Positions 1-10,836 of a DNA stretch of 64,000 bases are shown piece after piece (the first letter of the stretch is position 1; each line of letters opens with the position of its first letter). The stretch is from the NCBI GenBank assembly GCA_011947345.1, contig JAAVTG010000057.1, forward strand, positions 709,519-773,518, given 5' to 3'. A model generated the notes under the pieces. It was not told the origin of the DNA and did no database searches. It saw nothing but the letters and a program-made list of their open reading frames with translations. This stretch comes from Phytophthora quininea. Taxonomy: Eukaryota; Oomycota; Peronosporomycetes; Peronosporales; Peronosporaceae. Made by a program: the position numbers and the translations under genes.

Positions 1-553
1 TCCTGGCAGGACGTAGCAACCACCACCACGTCTGCACGTCTGTTTCCAGCAACACAAGTTGCCGCCGTTCGCCTCGAACCGATGGCCACGGAACACCGCC
101 TTCGCTCACGTCGCGATAGGTGTCGGGGTGTTGTGCCGCCTCTACGGTGTCCTGCCGGCACGCGAGACGCGTCGCGCGCCGACTCTTGCTGTTTTCAGCG
201 ACAGACCGTAGCTCCGGTGTTCTGGAACCGACAGCGACATCGCGAGTCCCGATCGAGTTCCAACGATCGTGTGACGGGTGTTCTACCGGTGAGCGCCGCC
301 GAGGAGACAGGCAGAAGCCACGAGACTACTGTGCGTGCGGTCAGTCGCTCCGTATCGAGGCGGGCGAGTCGGACTGGAGTGTGTCGATTGGCTGGCCATC
401 TCGATCGATGCAGACGGTTGCAGGCGTTCCATGCGGCGGGAGAGGGTAGCGCAAGGGCCAGGGCTTTGCGGGAAGGTGCGTGTGGCTGCGTAAAGTGTCG
501 TGGGGAGGCGTGAGGCGTTTCCGAAGTTTGGGAGGGTAGAAGCTGTTTGGAGT

Positions 554-625
554 GGCCTCGTGGTCTAGTGGTATGATTCTCGCTTCGGGTGCGAGAGGTC
601 CCGGGTTCGATTCCCGGTGAGGCCC
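554..625 (+). tRNA. tRNA-Pro (CGG), array copy 1
   Basis: A 72-nt cloverleaf with a 7-bp acceptor stem (last pair G-U), A-box TGGTCTAGTGG, anticodon stem CTCGC/GCGAG around loop TTCGGGT (anticodon CGG), and T-arm GGTTCGATTCC serving as the B-box. No intron, and CCA is not encoded. The discriminator base is C, as in other eukaryotic tRNA-Pro. A short T run at 654-657 may act as Pol III terminator. Confidence 0.97.
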
Positions 626-1275
626 CGTCTTTGCTCTCGCGCCGTGCTGGACGTTTTGCTGGACTGACGCTGCTTTCTAGCCGTTCTGACCCGCACCTGG
701 ATAGGCCTCGACGCCGTGGCCGTCCTGGCAGGACGTAGCAACCACCACCACGTCTGCACGTCTGTTTCCAGCAACACAAGTTGCCGCCGTTCGCCTCGAA
801 CCGATGGCCACGGAACACCGCCTTCGCTCACGTCGCGATAGGTGTCGGGGTGTTGTGCCGCCTCTACGGTGTCCTGCCGGCACGCGAGACGCGTCGCGCG
901 CCGACTCTTGCTGTTTTCAGCGACAGACCGTAGCTCCGGTGTTCTGGAACCGACAGCGACATCGCGAGTCCCGATCGAGTTCCAACGATCGTGTGACGGG
1001 TGTTCTACCGGTGAGCGCCGCCGAGGAGACAGGCAGAAGCCACGAGACTACTGTGCGTGCGGTCAGTCGCTCCGTATCGAGGCGGGCGAGTCGGACTGGA
1101 GTGTGTCGATTGGCTGGCCATCGCGATCGATGCAGACGGTTGCAGGCGTTCCATGCGGCGGGAGAGGGTAGCGCAAGGGCCAGGGCTTTGCGGGAAGGTG
1201 CGTGTGGCTGCGTAAAGTGTCGTGGGGAGGCGTGAGGCGTTTCCGAAGTTTGGGAGGGTAGAAGCTGTTTGGAGT

Positions 1276-1347
1276 GGCCTCGTGGTCTAGTGGTATGATT
1301 CTCGCTTCGGGTGCGAGAGGTCCCGGGTTCGATTCCCGGTGAGGCCC
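1276..1347 (+). tRNA. tRNA-Pro (CGG), array copy 2
   Basis: Identical in sequence to the copy at 554-625, one 722-bp period downstream, with the same internal A and B boxes and CGG anticodon. Confidence 0.97.
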
Positions 1348-1997
1348 CGTCTTTGCTCTCGCGCCGTGCTGGACGTTTTGCTGGACTGACGCTGCTTTCT
1401 AGCCGTTCTGACCCGCACCTGGATAGGCCTCGACGCCGTGGCCGTCCTGGCAGGACGTAGCAACCACCACCACGTCTGCACGTCTGTTTCCAGCAACACA
1501 AGTTGCCGCCGTTCGCCTCGAACCGATGGCCACGGAACACCGCCTTCGCTCACGTCGCGATAGGTGTCGGGGTGTTGTGCCGCCTCTACGGTGTCCTGCC
1601 GGCACGCGAGACGCGTCGCGCGCCGACTCTTGCTGTTTTCAGCGACAGACCGTAGCTCCGGTGTTCTGGAACCGACAGCGACATCGCGAGTCCCAATCGA
1701 GTTCCAACGATCGTGTGACGGGTGTTCTACCGGTGAGCGCCGCCGAGGAGACAGGCAGAAGCCACGAGACTACTGTGCGTGCGGTCAGTCGCTCCGTATC
1801 GAGGCGGGCGAGTCGGACTGGAGTGTGTCGATTGGCTGGCCATCGCGATCGATGCAGACGGTTGCAGGCGTTCCATGCGGCGGGAGAGGGTAGCGCAAGG
1901 GCCAGGGCTTTGCGGGAAGGTGCGTGTGGCTGCGTAAAGTGTCGTGGGGAGGCGTGAGGCGTTTCCGAAGTTTGGGAGGGTAGAAGCTGTTTGGAGT

Positions 1998-2069
1998 GGC
2001 CTCGTGGTCTAGTGGTATGATTCTCGCTTCGGGTGCGAGAGGTCCCGGGTTCGATTCCCGGTGAGGCCC
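1998..2069 (+). tRNA. tRNA-Pro (CGG), array copy 3
   Basis: Identical in sequence to the copy at 554-625, two periods downstream. Its flanks carry the A variant at 1695 that marks units 3 and 4. Confidence 0.97.
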
Positions 2070-2719
2070 CGTCTTTGCTCTCGCGCCGTGCTGGACGTTT
2101 TGCTGGACTGACGCTGCTTTCTAGCCGTTCTGACCCGCACCTGGATAGGCCTCGACGCCGTGGCCGTCCTGGCAGGACGTAGCAACCACCACCACGTCTG
2201 CACGTCTGTTTCCAGCAACACAAGTTGCCGCCGTTCGCCTCGAACCGATGGCCACGGAACACCGCCTTCGCTCACGTCGCGATAGGTGTCGGGGTGTTGT
2301 GCCGCCTCTACGGTGTCCTGCCGGCACGCGAGACGCGTCGCGCGCCGACTCTTGCTGTTTTCAGCGACAGACCGTAGCTCCGGTGTTCTGGAACCGACAG
2401 CGACATCGCGAGTCCCAATCGAGTTCCAACGATCGTGTGACGGGTGTTCTACCGGTGAGCGCCGCCGAGGAGACAGGCAGAAGCCACGAGACTACTGTGC
2501 GTGCGGTCAGTCGCTCCGTATCGAGGCGGGCGAGTCGGACTGGAGTGTGTCGATTGGCTGGCCATCGCGATCGATGCAGACGGTTGCAGGCGTTCCATGC
2601 GGCGGGAGAGGGTAGCGCAAGGGCCAGGGCTTTGCGGGAAGGTGCGTGTGGCTGCGTAAAGTGTCGTGGGGAGGCGTGAGGCGTTTCCGAAGTTTGGGAG
2701 GGTAGAAGCTGTTTGGAGT

Positions 2720-2791
2720 GGCCTCGTGGTCTAGTGGTATGATTCTCGCTTCGGGTGCGAGAGGTCCCGGGTTCGATTCCCGGTGAGGCCC
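2720..2791 (+). tRNA. tRNA-Pro (CGG), array copy 4
   Basis: Identical in sequence to the copy at 554-625, and the last full tRNA of the array. The following partial unit ends at 3091, before its tRNA. Confidence 0.97.
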
Positions 2792-3091
2792 CGTCTTTGC
2801 TCTCGCGCCGTGCTGGACGTTTTGCTGGACTGACGCTGCTTTCTAGCCGTTCTGACCCGCACCTGGATAGGCCTCGACGCCGTGGCCGTCCTGGCAGGAC
2901 GTAGCAACCACCACCACGTCTGCACGTCTGTTTCCAGCAACACAAGTTGCCGCCGTTCGCCTCGAACCGATGGCCACGGAACACCGCCTTCGCTCACGTC
3001 GCGATAGGTGTCGGGGTGTTGTGCCGCCTCTACGGTGTCCTGCCGGCACGCGAGACGCGTCGCGCGCCGACTCTTGCTGTTTTCAGCGACA

Positions 3092-4098
3092 AAAGAAGGC
3101 GTTTCTAGAATGTAGCGTGAGGCGATGGTAAGGCTCCTTCATACTAAAGGGAAAATTTGCTGTTGTTTCATGGATCTGGATTATGACAGGAAGTCTATGC
3201 TATATCCACTTTATCGATCTGTGGGACTACAAGAAGCTGTGTTCATCAAATGGTGGTGGGAGCCTACATCCGGACAGCGGTGACAAACGTGTGGACTCTC
3301 GCCGTCGGACGTACGATCGCCGGGATCTCGTCATGCCCCTCCACCGACACCACGAACGAGCCGACGACACCTCACAAGTGTAACATCCTGGGCTTGGGTC
3401 TGCAGATCTCGGTCATTCGCTTGGCTCAGGCTGGTGACGGTAATGGTGGAGACAATTTGACGATGATAGCGGGGATGGCTGCGAGGACGCTGAAGTCAAG
3501 GGCGGTGGCAGTTGATGTGGTCGTCTGTCAGAATGGAACGTATACCGGAAGACATAACGCTGCGTCAGACAACGGCGTTGATACCCTCCCTCTTACTGAC
3601 GTACGCTCATCAACTATAATACTCGGCATCAACTGTGTTCAATTCAACCTTTAACCAATTCAACGACGTTCCGTGTGTAAACGTTAAGCAGATGGAATAC
3701 ACCGATGATTTCCTGTTCTGGGTAGCGCAACCTTTCTAAACGTACGGTGACGTTGTTTGCGGAGTGCAGCAGTCATGCGGTAATTACCGCACAAGCATCG
3801 GTATGCAACAGCTTCTAATGACGCACCTCTTCCCAGCAATATCGACTCCGACACTTCCCGCCTCAGGACCAGCGACTCTAATTGGCCGAGACTATCGCGC
3901 GAAGCAAACTCCACGTTGTCGGCAAAACCAGTCGAACATGTTAGACAACTATCTGTTCAAGATAATGTACAAAAGAACGAACCTCAATGCCCTTGGCGAC
4001 GACGTACTTCATCTCGCACAGCAACTACAGTAATACTAGTAGTGCTTCTTTTGATTGGATACCCAGGATAGGGAAATTCTGCAGTATCCAACCCCGCA
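3092..4098. other. Intergenic stretch without a convincing gene
   Basis: Starts at the sharp edge of the tRNA array. The longest open frame (3250-3654, +, 134 codons) has no recognisable motif, no clear splice partners and an ordinary composition. Short frames at 3684-3914 (-) and 3764-4033 (+) are equally unconvincing. The last part must hold the promoter of the Yippee-like gene. Confidence 0.6.
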
Positions 4099-4622
4099 AT
4101 GGGCCGCGTCTTCGAGGTGTACGTGGACAGCGCGCGGGTCTTCCGCTGCTCCAAGTGCGGCGCGCACCTGTCCCGCAACGAGGACATCATCTCCAAGGCG
4201 AGTTGATGCAGCTTTGGTCGCAAGTTCCGCCGCCTCTGACTCTGTCGTTCGCTTTTAGAACTTCCAAGGCACCAGTGGCAAGGCGTACCTCTTCGATACA
4301 GCGTGAGTGATGATTCCGCTAGCAAGGGACTGGGGGCTACGAAGCAGCTCACTGCTCTGCTACTCAGTGTGAATGTCTGTACCGGTCCACCCGAGGAGCG
4401 CATGCTCATGACGGGGCTGCATGTTGTCATGGATCTCTACTGCAACACGTGCTGGAGTCCCGTCGGCTGGAAATACGTGCGTCTCTTGCAGGGTCCAACT
4501 GGCTAAGACCAGACTGCTAACGTTTGTGTCGCTGTCTGCAGAAGGAGGCCCACGAAGCGTCTGAAAAGTACAAAGAAGGCAAATTCATTCTCGAGTTAGC
4601 CAAGACGGACCAGCTGCCGTGA
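4099..4622 (+). CDS. Yippee-like zinc-binding protein, 4 exons
   Basis: Exons 4099-4197, 4259-4302, 4368-4476 and 4542-4622 join in frame to a 110-residue protein, the usual Yippee (YPEL) length. The two zinc-binding CxxC pairs of the family are visible: CSKC near residue 17 and CNTC near residue 73. Between them lie the conserved ISKNFQG, GKAYLF, VNV, GLH and YKEGKFILELA blocks. The first intron starts with GC instead of GT (AAG|GCGAGT) and ends in AG, so it is a GC-AG intron; the other two are GT-AG. Eukaryotic Yippee proteins fold like the beta-tent of Mis18 and cereblon and are linked to centrosomes and cell division; the role here is inferred from family only. Ends tail-to-tail with the PUF60-like gene, 68 bp away. 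Confidence 0.93.
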
Positions 4623-4690
4623 CAACGGGAGCTCGTCCGCTAATGAAATGGTTGCAGCGTTACTCCCTCTTCACAGAGCTTACTGCCATC

Positions 4691-6536
4691 TTACGGGAAG
4701 CCACTCGAGTAGAGCTGCTGCTTCAACTCCTTGAGAAGGTAGTAGTGCGCCTGCACCTGGTTCCCGCCGAAGAACCGGCCGTGGAGCGCCTGCTTGGCCT
4801 TGGCAGCTCCAGTCGCATCGTTAAACACCACAAAGACGCGTACGTGGTCCTCCAGCTCCTTGATTTCCACCTTCTTGACGCCGCCAAATTTGCTACACTC
4901 TCCTCGCACCTCGTCTTCCAGTTCGTCATCCACCTCCCCGCGGTTCACGAGGTTCAGCAGGCAGAGACAGCATTTTGCATCGTCATCTGCCATGTCTTTT
5001 ACAGCATCGACATCGTCGTCGAAAGGCGCTGCTTTTGGGATTTCCACGGCTGAAGAACCGACGGGCTCTGCGCCGAGACCTTGGCGCACAACCTTGTCCT
5101 GGCTGGTTGCAAGATTGATCATCATGGCCGATTCACTGGCCTTGCCGACTTTCAACGGCTCTCCAGCAAGTTCAAAGCCATGCATGTGCTGGATCGCACT
5201 CTGTGCGAAGCTCTCCTCTGTAAATTGCATAAAGCCATAGCCTCGGTGCTGCATGCAGCGACGCGCGTCAGACTCTACCTACTAAATGGTATCAATGCTG
5301 CTACTCACCACTCCAGATTCCAGCGGAGATACAGCTGTCATAACACAAGAGTGAATGGAACCAAACGGAGAAAAATACTCTGCAGCCAGTCAGTGAGGTA
5401 TCAGAAAACCGCAACGCGTGGATCTGGACAACCAGAACAAACGAACCTCCAAGTGATGGCTATTCAGCTCTACACGAACGTTGGAAACGTAGATGCACTT
5501 GGTGGGGACGCTACCCACAAGAATTCAACGTCTAATTAGCAGGCGTGAAAAAAAATCTAGGCGCTCACTTCTTGATCGCCTCTTGCCCGATCGAGAGCGA
5601 GTCATTTGGGTTTGTATTGCCGCGATGCGGTCGGCCAACCTGCACAAGAAAAACAAAAGAGTTAGCAATGTTTCCCCAGTATTTAGAGGAGACGGAAGTG
5701 TATGGCATATACCCGCATGGTTCGGTTGGCCAACGAAGTCCCATTTAGCACTTGAACTGCGCTCTCAGCCGCCAGCACGTCCTCATACTCTAAGAAGCAG
5801 AACCCCTTGGACCGAGACGCACTATCGCCAATTTCCAATGAAAAAAATGTCAGCGTGTCCTCTAACAGCAGACCAAAGGGTAACTGCGCTTACCCAGGCT
5901 CCAGCGACAGATCGATAGAGTGGATGACTCCGAACGGCGCGAAGGCAGACCGAATGTCCTCCTCCTTGAGGTCGTAATACAGATTGCCAATGTACAGGCG
6001 CCGCGCCAGGTCGTTGGGCGAGACCTTGGTGCCAGCCACATTGAGCGATAGCAGACTGGCCTGGGCCAGCGCTCGCGCTCGCGCCGCCTGCGCGTCCAGC
6101 TGGCCGCCGGCGCCCTAAGAGCAACAGGCACGAGAATGAAACTACAGCACCAGCAGACAGACACACACGCACACACAAGCACGAGGACCACACAGAGGAT
6201 TAACGCCCCACTCTACGGCTCGGCACAGGCCGCGCACTTACGATCAAGGGCCGAGAGGCCGCCGCTGCCATGGCCTGCAGCTCCTCGGGCGCCGTCTTCT
6301 GCTTCACGACGCTCGACAGTCGCTTGACGATGTCGCCCAGCGCTGGCAGGAATCGTTAATGTAAGACCAAAGGAATAGATCGACGGTATGTTAGTCGAAT
6401 TACAATATACCTTTGGGGCTGGCGCTGGTTTTGGGTGTGTCCTCTTCCTCCCCTCCCAGCGAGTTCGACGCGAACGCTTGGCCTCGTGGTCGTCGCCGTC
6501 GCCGTCGCCGTCGAGCGAGCGCTTGGTCGTAGACAT
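4691..6536 (-). CDS. PUF60-like poly(U)-binding splicing factor (ULM, two RRMs, UHM)
   Basis: Eight exons can be joined: 6536-6404, 6342-6242, 6114-5894, 5821-5713, 5639-5569, 5510-5447, 5377-5309 and 5248-4691, about 441 residues. RRM1 has RNP motifs LYIGNLYY and SKGFCFLEY, with the typical downstream LNGTSL and VGRP. RRM2 has CIYVSNV and HRGYGFMQF, followed by KVGKAS. The C-terminal U2AF-homology motif domain ends with the RxF-type loop GRFFGGN. PUF60 acts with U2AF in 3' splice-site recognition in the nucleus. The N-terminus carries an arginine-rich stretch ending in RTRWE, which resembles a UHM-ligand motif. The first donor is uncertain: AAAG|GTATAT looks stronger, but only T|GTAATT (6404/6403) keeps the frame into exon 2. 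Confidence 0.9.
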
Positions 6537-6740
6537 CGCCGTCTTGTCCAGAAAAATAGTGACCAAAAGTATAGCACTATTTTTTTGTGGTTTTAATTGG
6601 CGACTAGCGAATGCATGAACACGTTTCTTCCAAGCGCGGAGACTCTGGGCGCTATTTCTCTTTTCAACGCTGGTCTCCATGCTAAAATCTTGCTTACTAC
6701 CTACAAAACTACCTTACTTTTCACCCCTGGTCGCGGCTTC

Positions 6741-9700
6741 CTATCCGCGGATGTCTTCTCGTGGATTGAGCAAGCTGCGTCGAGCGAATGGAGAGAAGTC
6801 TTCGTCGTCGTCAGCAAACGCGTTCTCAGCGCCGAGACTGCCTGGCGCATTGATCTCGTCTGCGTGGAAACCAGCATTACCCCCAGTGGGCGAGTCCACC
6901 GAACTCAGCCGCATCACCCGGCGGTTCATGTGCATCAGCGTTCGTGGAGAAACAATTCCATGCGCCAGCTCGTAGAGATCTGCATTGGACAGTGTGCCGT
7001 TCTGCGCTGCGTCGGCTGCGGCCATCGCATTGACAGCTGCACTGTTTGGCCCGCCGGGAACGGGGCGGAAGAGATTGAAAGGCTCCACTTCTGACTTTGC
7101 GCCGCCGCGGAGCTCAAAGCACGCGCGGCAGTGACGAACGGGATGAAGCAAGCCAAACTCGGGGATCGACATCCGCTGGGACGTACATTTCCCGCACATC
7201 CACTTCCCGCAGCGCTTGCACGAATGCGGCCGGCGGAAGAGTTTGAACGGTGTGTGGCAGTCCTGGCAGTGGGTCACGGTCTTCTTGTCCGGCTTCTTGA
7301 GCTTCTGCTCCATCAGCGAGTACTCGCGGCACATCTGCTGGATGGTGTCGGCTGCATTCGACAGTAAGTCCTTCCACAAGTCCCGGTCTTCTAGCTTGGT
7401 GACACTGAAGTGGATCTCTTTGGCCGGCACCTTAGCTTCTGCGTCACACTGAAAGTTATCGTACGCAGTAATGTATAAGCCGTGGTGTCCAACCGAACTG
7501 TGGGTCTCGTCCTGGCCGTGCGTGTAGCGAGTCCGGACGGACAGCGGAACGATCCATTTCCATTGAATCGGCGTCTCGTCCACTTCGCTAGGGTAAAAGT
7601 ACCAAAGCTTGTGCGATTCGTACTCGTACACCACGAGCGCTTTTTCCACTCGCGACCGCCGTCCCGCTCCTTGAACAAATAGCCGAACGCACATCCATCG
7701 CCCTCAAGGAACGAGGATCCAAAGCCATGGGCAGTGGAGTAGCTCGGCCGACTGATCTGGTTGATGATATCCTCCTGGAAAGTCGGCGGTGCTGGAGCCC
7801 CAAACGGTGGCGTGGTCGAGTGGGAAACATCGGCAGGAGAAAGCGCAGGGGCGTTCCCACTGTCAGAATGCAGCTGAAGGGGTCTTTCTGCACCAAGTCT
7901 TCCGACGCCTGGATCAATTGCTGCCACACCGAGTCCGCTTTCAATACATCTTGGATACGTATCTGACTTCTCGTCTTTGGGTCCTTGTAGCACATTTTCA
8001 GAGCCTCCATGATCAATTTCAAGTTGGACATTGCGTCAGTGCCCTCCATGCTATCGTAGTCTCTCTCGCCGTCCTGTGCAACAGAGTCTCGATCGAGGTA
8101 TACTTTGCAGAGCAATGGAGCGAAGCTTGGCATCGGGGCCCTCCGTCAGCAGAATGCGCCCGATAATTGGACACTTGCGCGAGCGCTGACTCTTGAAGTC
8201 ACCAATACAAAACACTAGCATCTTAGTGATTTCACCCAGAAGCAGATTCCACATCGGGTACTTCTCGTAGCACGTGATGAGAGTGGTAATCACATGGGCA
8301 TCGACGAACATGCGGTCCAATCGCTTCGACTCGTTTGAGAGCACGGCGTTCAGACATTTGACCACGGACCACAGGTGAAACCCAGACGCCCGTCGAGTGT
8401 TGAAAGTAATCACTTGCTTTAAAAACACCATCAGCTCGTGGCCCTTGCGCTCCATGCAGGTGATCAAGCATTCGCGTAGTCGTCGATACTCCCGCACGTT
8501 GCTGCGCCAGTCGTCGCTGCAGAAAATCTCTAGCTCGTTTAAGTCGCCGTCGATCACTGCTTGTAGCAGAGTAATCCACGCCTGCTTCTTACTCTCCGAC
8601 GTGGCTGCGAAATACTCGATAGATTTGATCTCCGTGGTGCTTTCGTCCCGTCCGTTGCGACGCTGGTGGTGGATCATAGCGTTCGCAGGAATCACGGCCT
8701 GGTGGTTTGTAGGCGGCTTACTTCCGTCAGGCATTTTCTTTCTCACGGTCACGCTGAAGCCAAACTCGTGCCAATCTGAGCTTTGCACGCTCTCAATCTC
8801 GTCTAGCGTAATCACGGTTTGGTTGCCTCGGTTTGGTGTGAACGCTTGGTCCAATGCAGACAAAGACCCCTGCTGATCTTCGTCGCGCAGAGCCACCATA
8901 CGAAGCCCCATCATGCAGTTAAGACTCACCAAACACCACTGCAGCTCATTCTTCAGCTTCTTCTTCGTCAGCAGCTTGCCCTTGCGCATCAGATGAGTGG
9001 AACACAAGAAATTTAGGCAGTCAATGCCCACAGTAGCGGCTGAATTGCCGCCGTTGTTTCGAGAGGTACCCTCGGTAAATTCAACTGTTTCGGTCAGCTC
9101 GAATAAGTGCATGAGCATGGTAATACACGTCGGGCGCGGATGTCCCTGAGACAGCAGCATCAACGACTCGAAAGAGGCAGCACTTCCTCGCCGCTCACGC
9201 GACAGTGGTGTGCTCCAAAACGTCAGCTCCTTCATCATCTGCACGAAGAGCTCCTCTAGAGCTGCCTGGTGCTCCTGCATGAACAGGTGGATCAGGCGAC
9301 GAACCTTGCGCGACGTGTATTTCCGCAGGGCCGAGTTCGCCGTCTCGCGTGAAGCACCACAAATGGACACGTACTCGTCCTGGCCTGTTACTTTATCGAG
9401 CGGGATGGTCTTGGCGGAGATCGCTACACCACGGCCTGTCAGATACGGTGCGTGCACGATCTCACGGAGTAATAGGAAGGTGTTCTCAATGCAATCACGC
9501 TCGAAGGCGTTGCGCGGCGGAGAGAACGTCACTTGTTTCTGAATTAGCTTCTGCAGCATGTGCGTCTCGAAGAGCGACGTGATGGACGCTTCTGAGTGCT
9601 CCGCGTAGATCAAGTGCAGCAGCAGCGTGCGGATGTCGTCGTGGCCGATGTTGGCTAGCAGCATGTCCACCGTGGCGGGGTGGTCGGCCAAAAATGCAAG

Positions 9701-10644
9701 ATGCACGCTCCTTTCTGGCCGCGGATGGCAAAGTAGCGCAGGATCTGCGACGCAAAGTTGGCCGAGTCGTGGCTGAAGATGCCATACATGGCCGTCTCGT
9801 TCATCGTCGTGGTCAGCGGGGCCGGGATGCCCGAGTCGTCAGGCTCCGAGTCGGATTCGTCGCCATTGTCCGTTGTAACGGCCGAGGTCTCGACGCTGTC
9901 TCGCTGACCAGCATCCGCGGCATGGGTCGCAGCTTCCAGCAGTGAGTCTCCGTTGACGGGCGTCCGTGGGGACGACAGTGGCACCATGCTGCTGGCATCT
10001 GCGTCTGCCCCCAGCGACGACCTGGCTGAGGACAAGCGTGCCCTATTGAGTGCTTCCTCCGTCTGCTCCTCGTGTTCGGCGAAGCTCTGCTGCAGCGTCT
10101 CGGCGCCGTCCTTCTCGAACTCGAGCACGGCCACCTGAATGAGCTCCTCCAGCTCGGCTACGGAGGCCTGACGCTCCATCCGACGCAGTGGGGTGTCGCA
10201 CTTGGACGAGACGCCGTCGGCCTCCCGCTGCAGCGTGTCGAAGATCGAGTCCCAGAACTCGACGCAGTTGTGCGGCTGGTTGGGCTCGCAGGCCGCGATG
10301 GCGTTCATGGCGCCGCCCACGACGATGAACTGCGCTGCCATGGCGCGCGTGTGCGACGGGTAGCTGGCGTCCAGCGCCAAGCGGATGAACTCGAGCGTCT
10401 TGTCGCGGGAGAAGAGGATGCTGCGCAGGCGGCTGGTCATGCGCTTAAAGAGCAGCTCCAGCATCTCGAGCGAGAAGCTCTCGTTCAGCAGCTGCGCCAG
10501 CGAGTACTGCTGGCTCATGAGCCCCTCCACGAACTTCTCGATGTTGGCGCGCGTCTGCTCCGCCGCCTTCTTGCGCTCCTGCTGGAACGACGCCTCGCTG
10601 GCCGTGGGGGACGGCGGCCCCGAGCCCGGCGGCGTCTCCAGCAT
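6741..10644 (-). CDS. SAPS-domain (PP6 regulatory subunit-like) protein with PH and FYVE domains
   Basis: A single continuous coding region of about 1300 residues, interrupted by four one-base shifts at homopolymers (A run 9690-9694, G run 8135-8138, G run 7879-7882, T run 7641-7645). The N-terminal half matches the SAPS fold of PP6/Sit4-associated subunits: a YSLAQLLNES start region, ADHPATVDMLLANIG followed by a LLLHLI helix, a LLREIVHAP helix, and later a W-x-x-L-L-GE helix. A PH-like segment lies inside it (about residues 610-720, ending QAWITLLQAV). A second PH domain follows (GYLFKE, WYFYP; about 985-1100), then a FYVE-type finger (CQDC, RRPHSCKRCG, CGKC, VRHCRAC; about 1120-1185) and a Ser-rich tail. 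Inference: a phosphatase adaptor recruited to PI3P membranes. Human SAPS proteins lack PH and FYVE. Confidence 0.75.
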
Positions 10645-10836
10645 CGCGCTAGCTCAGTCCCTCTTCGCAACTGCCGGCGCCGACGTGTGTGGCGCGCGCG
10701 ATGCGGTACCGCGCCGGATGGAAGGAATATAACTGGGGCTAAGTATAGCCTCGGAACCACTTGCCTTTGTATGGACACGTGCGACGCGAAAGGTCGTTCA
10801 CGCGGCTGAAACCAATCCGCAGGTGACTTCAACAAT
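10645..10836. promoter_or_regulatory. Divergent promoter interval (SAPS-FYVE / RP2-like)
   Basis: 192 bp separate two start codons facing away from each other, so both promoters must fit here. No TATA box or core motif can be assigned with confidence. Confidence 0.55.

Larger units (their letters stand above)
1..3091. repeat. Tandem array of a 722-bp tRNA-bearing unit (about 4.3 copies)
   Basis: The unit repeats at exactly 722-bp spacing (for example 82, 804, 1526, 2248 and a partial fifth copy from 2970) and stops abruptly at 3091, inside a unit. The window begins inside the array, so the true copy number is unknown. Copies are almost identical. One G/A site separates units 1-2 (G at 251, 973) from units 3-4 (A at 1695, 2417), and T401 is unique to unit 1. 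The long open frames on both strands are simply repeated in every unit and cross the tRNA, so they are not treated as genes. Near-identity implies recent unequal exchange or gene conversion. Confidence 0.97.

Noticed and set aside
82..3049. Repeated open frames of 60-207 codons on both strands of the tRNA array
   Set aside because: They recur only because the unit recurs, they overlap on both strands and cross the tRNA gene, and no family motif is present.
7588..9706. Programmed ribosomal frameshifting or pseudogenisation as cause of the frame breaks
   Set aside because: The breaks occur in a dozen unrelated genes, at plain homopolymers without slippery-site plus structure context, and identical duplicated DNA shows the same kind of length noise. 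True decay is accepted only for NDUFA4-like copy C and the pogo-like element.
10072..10809. 245-codon plus-strand frame opposite the SAPS-FYVE gene
   Set aside because: GC-rich antisense shadow with Arg/Leu/Ala-biased composition and no motif. The opposite strand carries conserved SAPS sequence.
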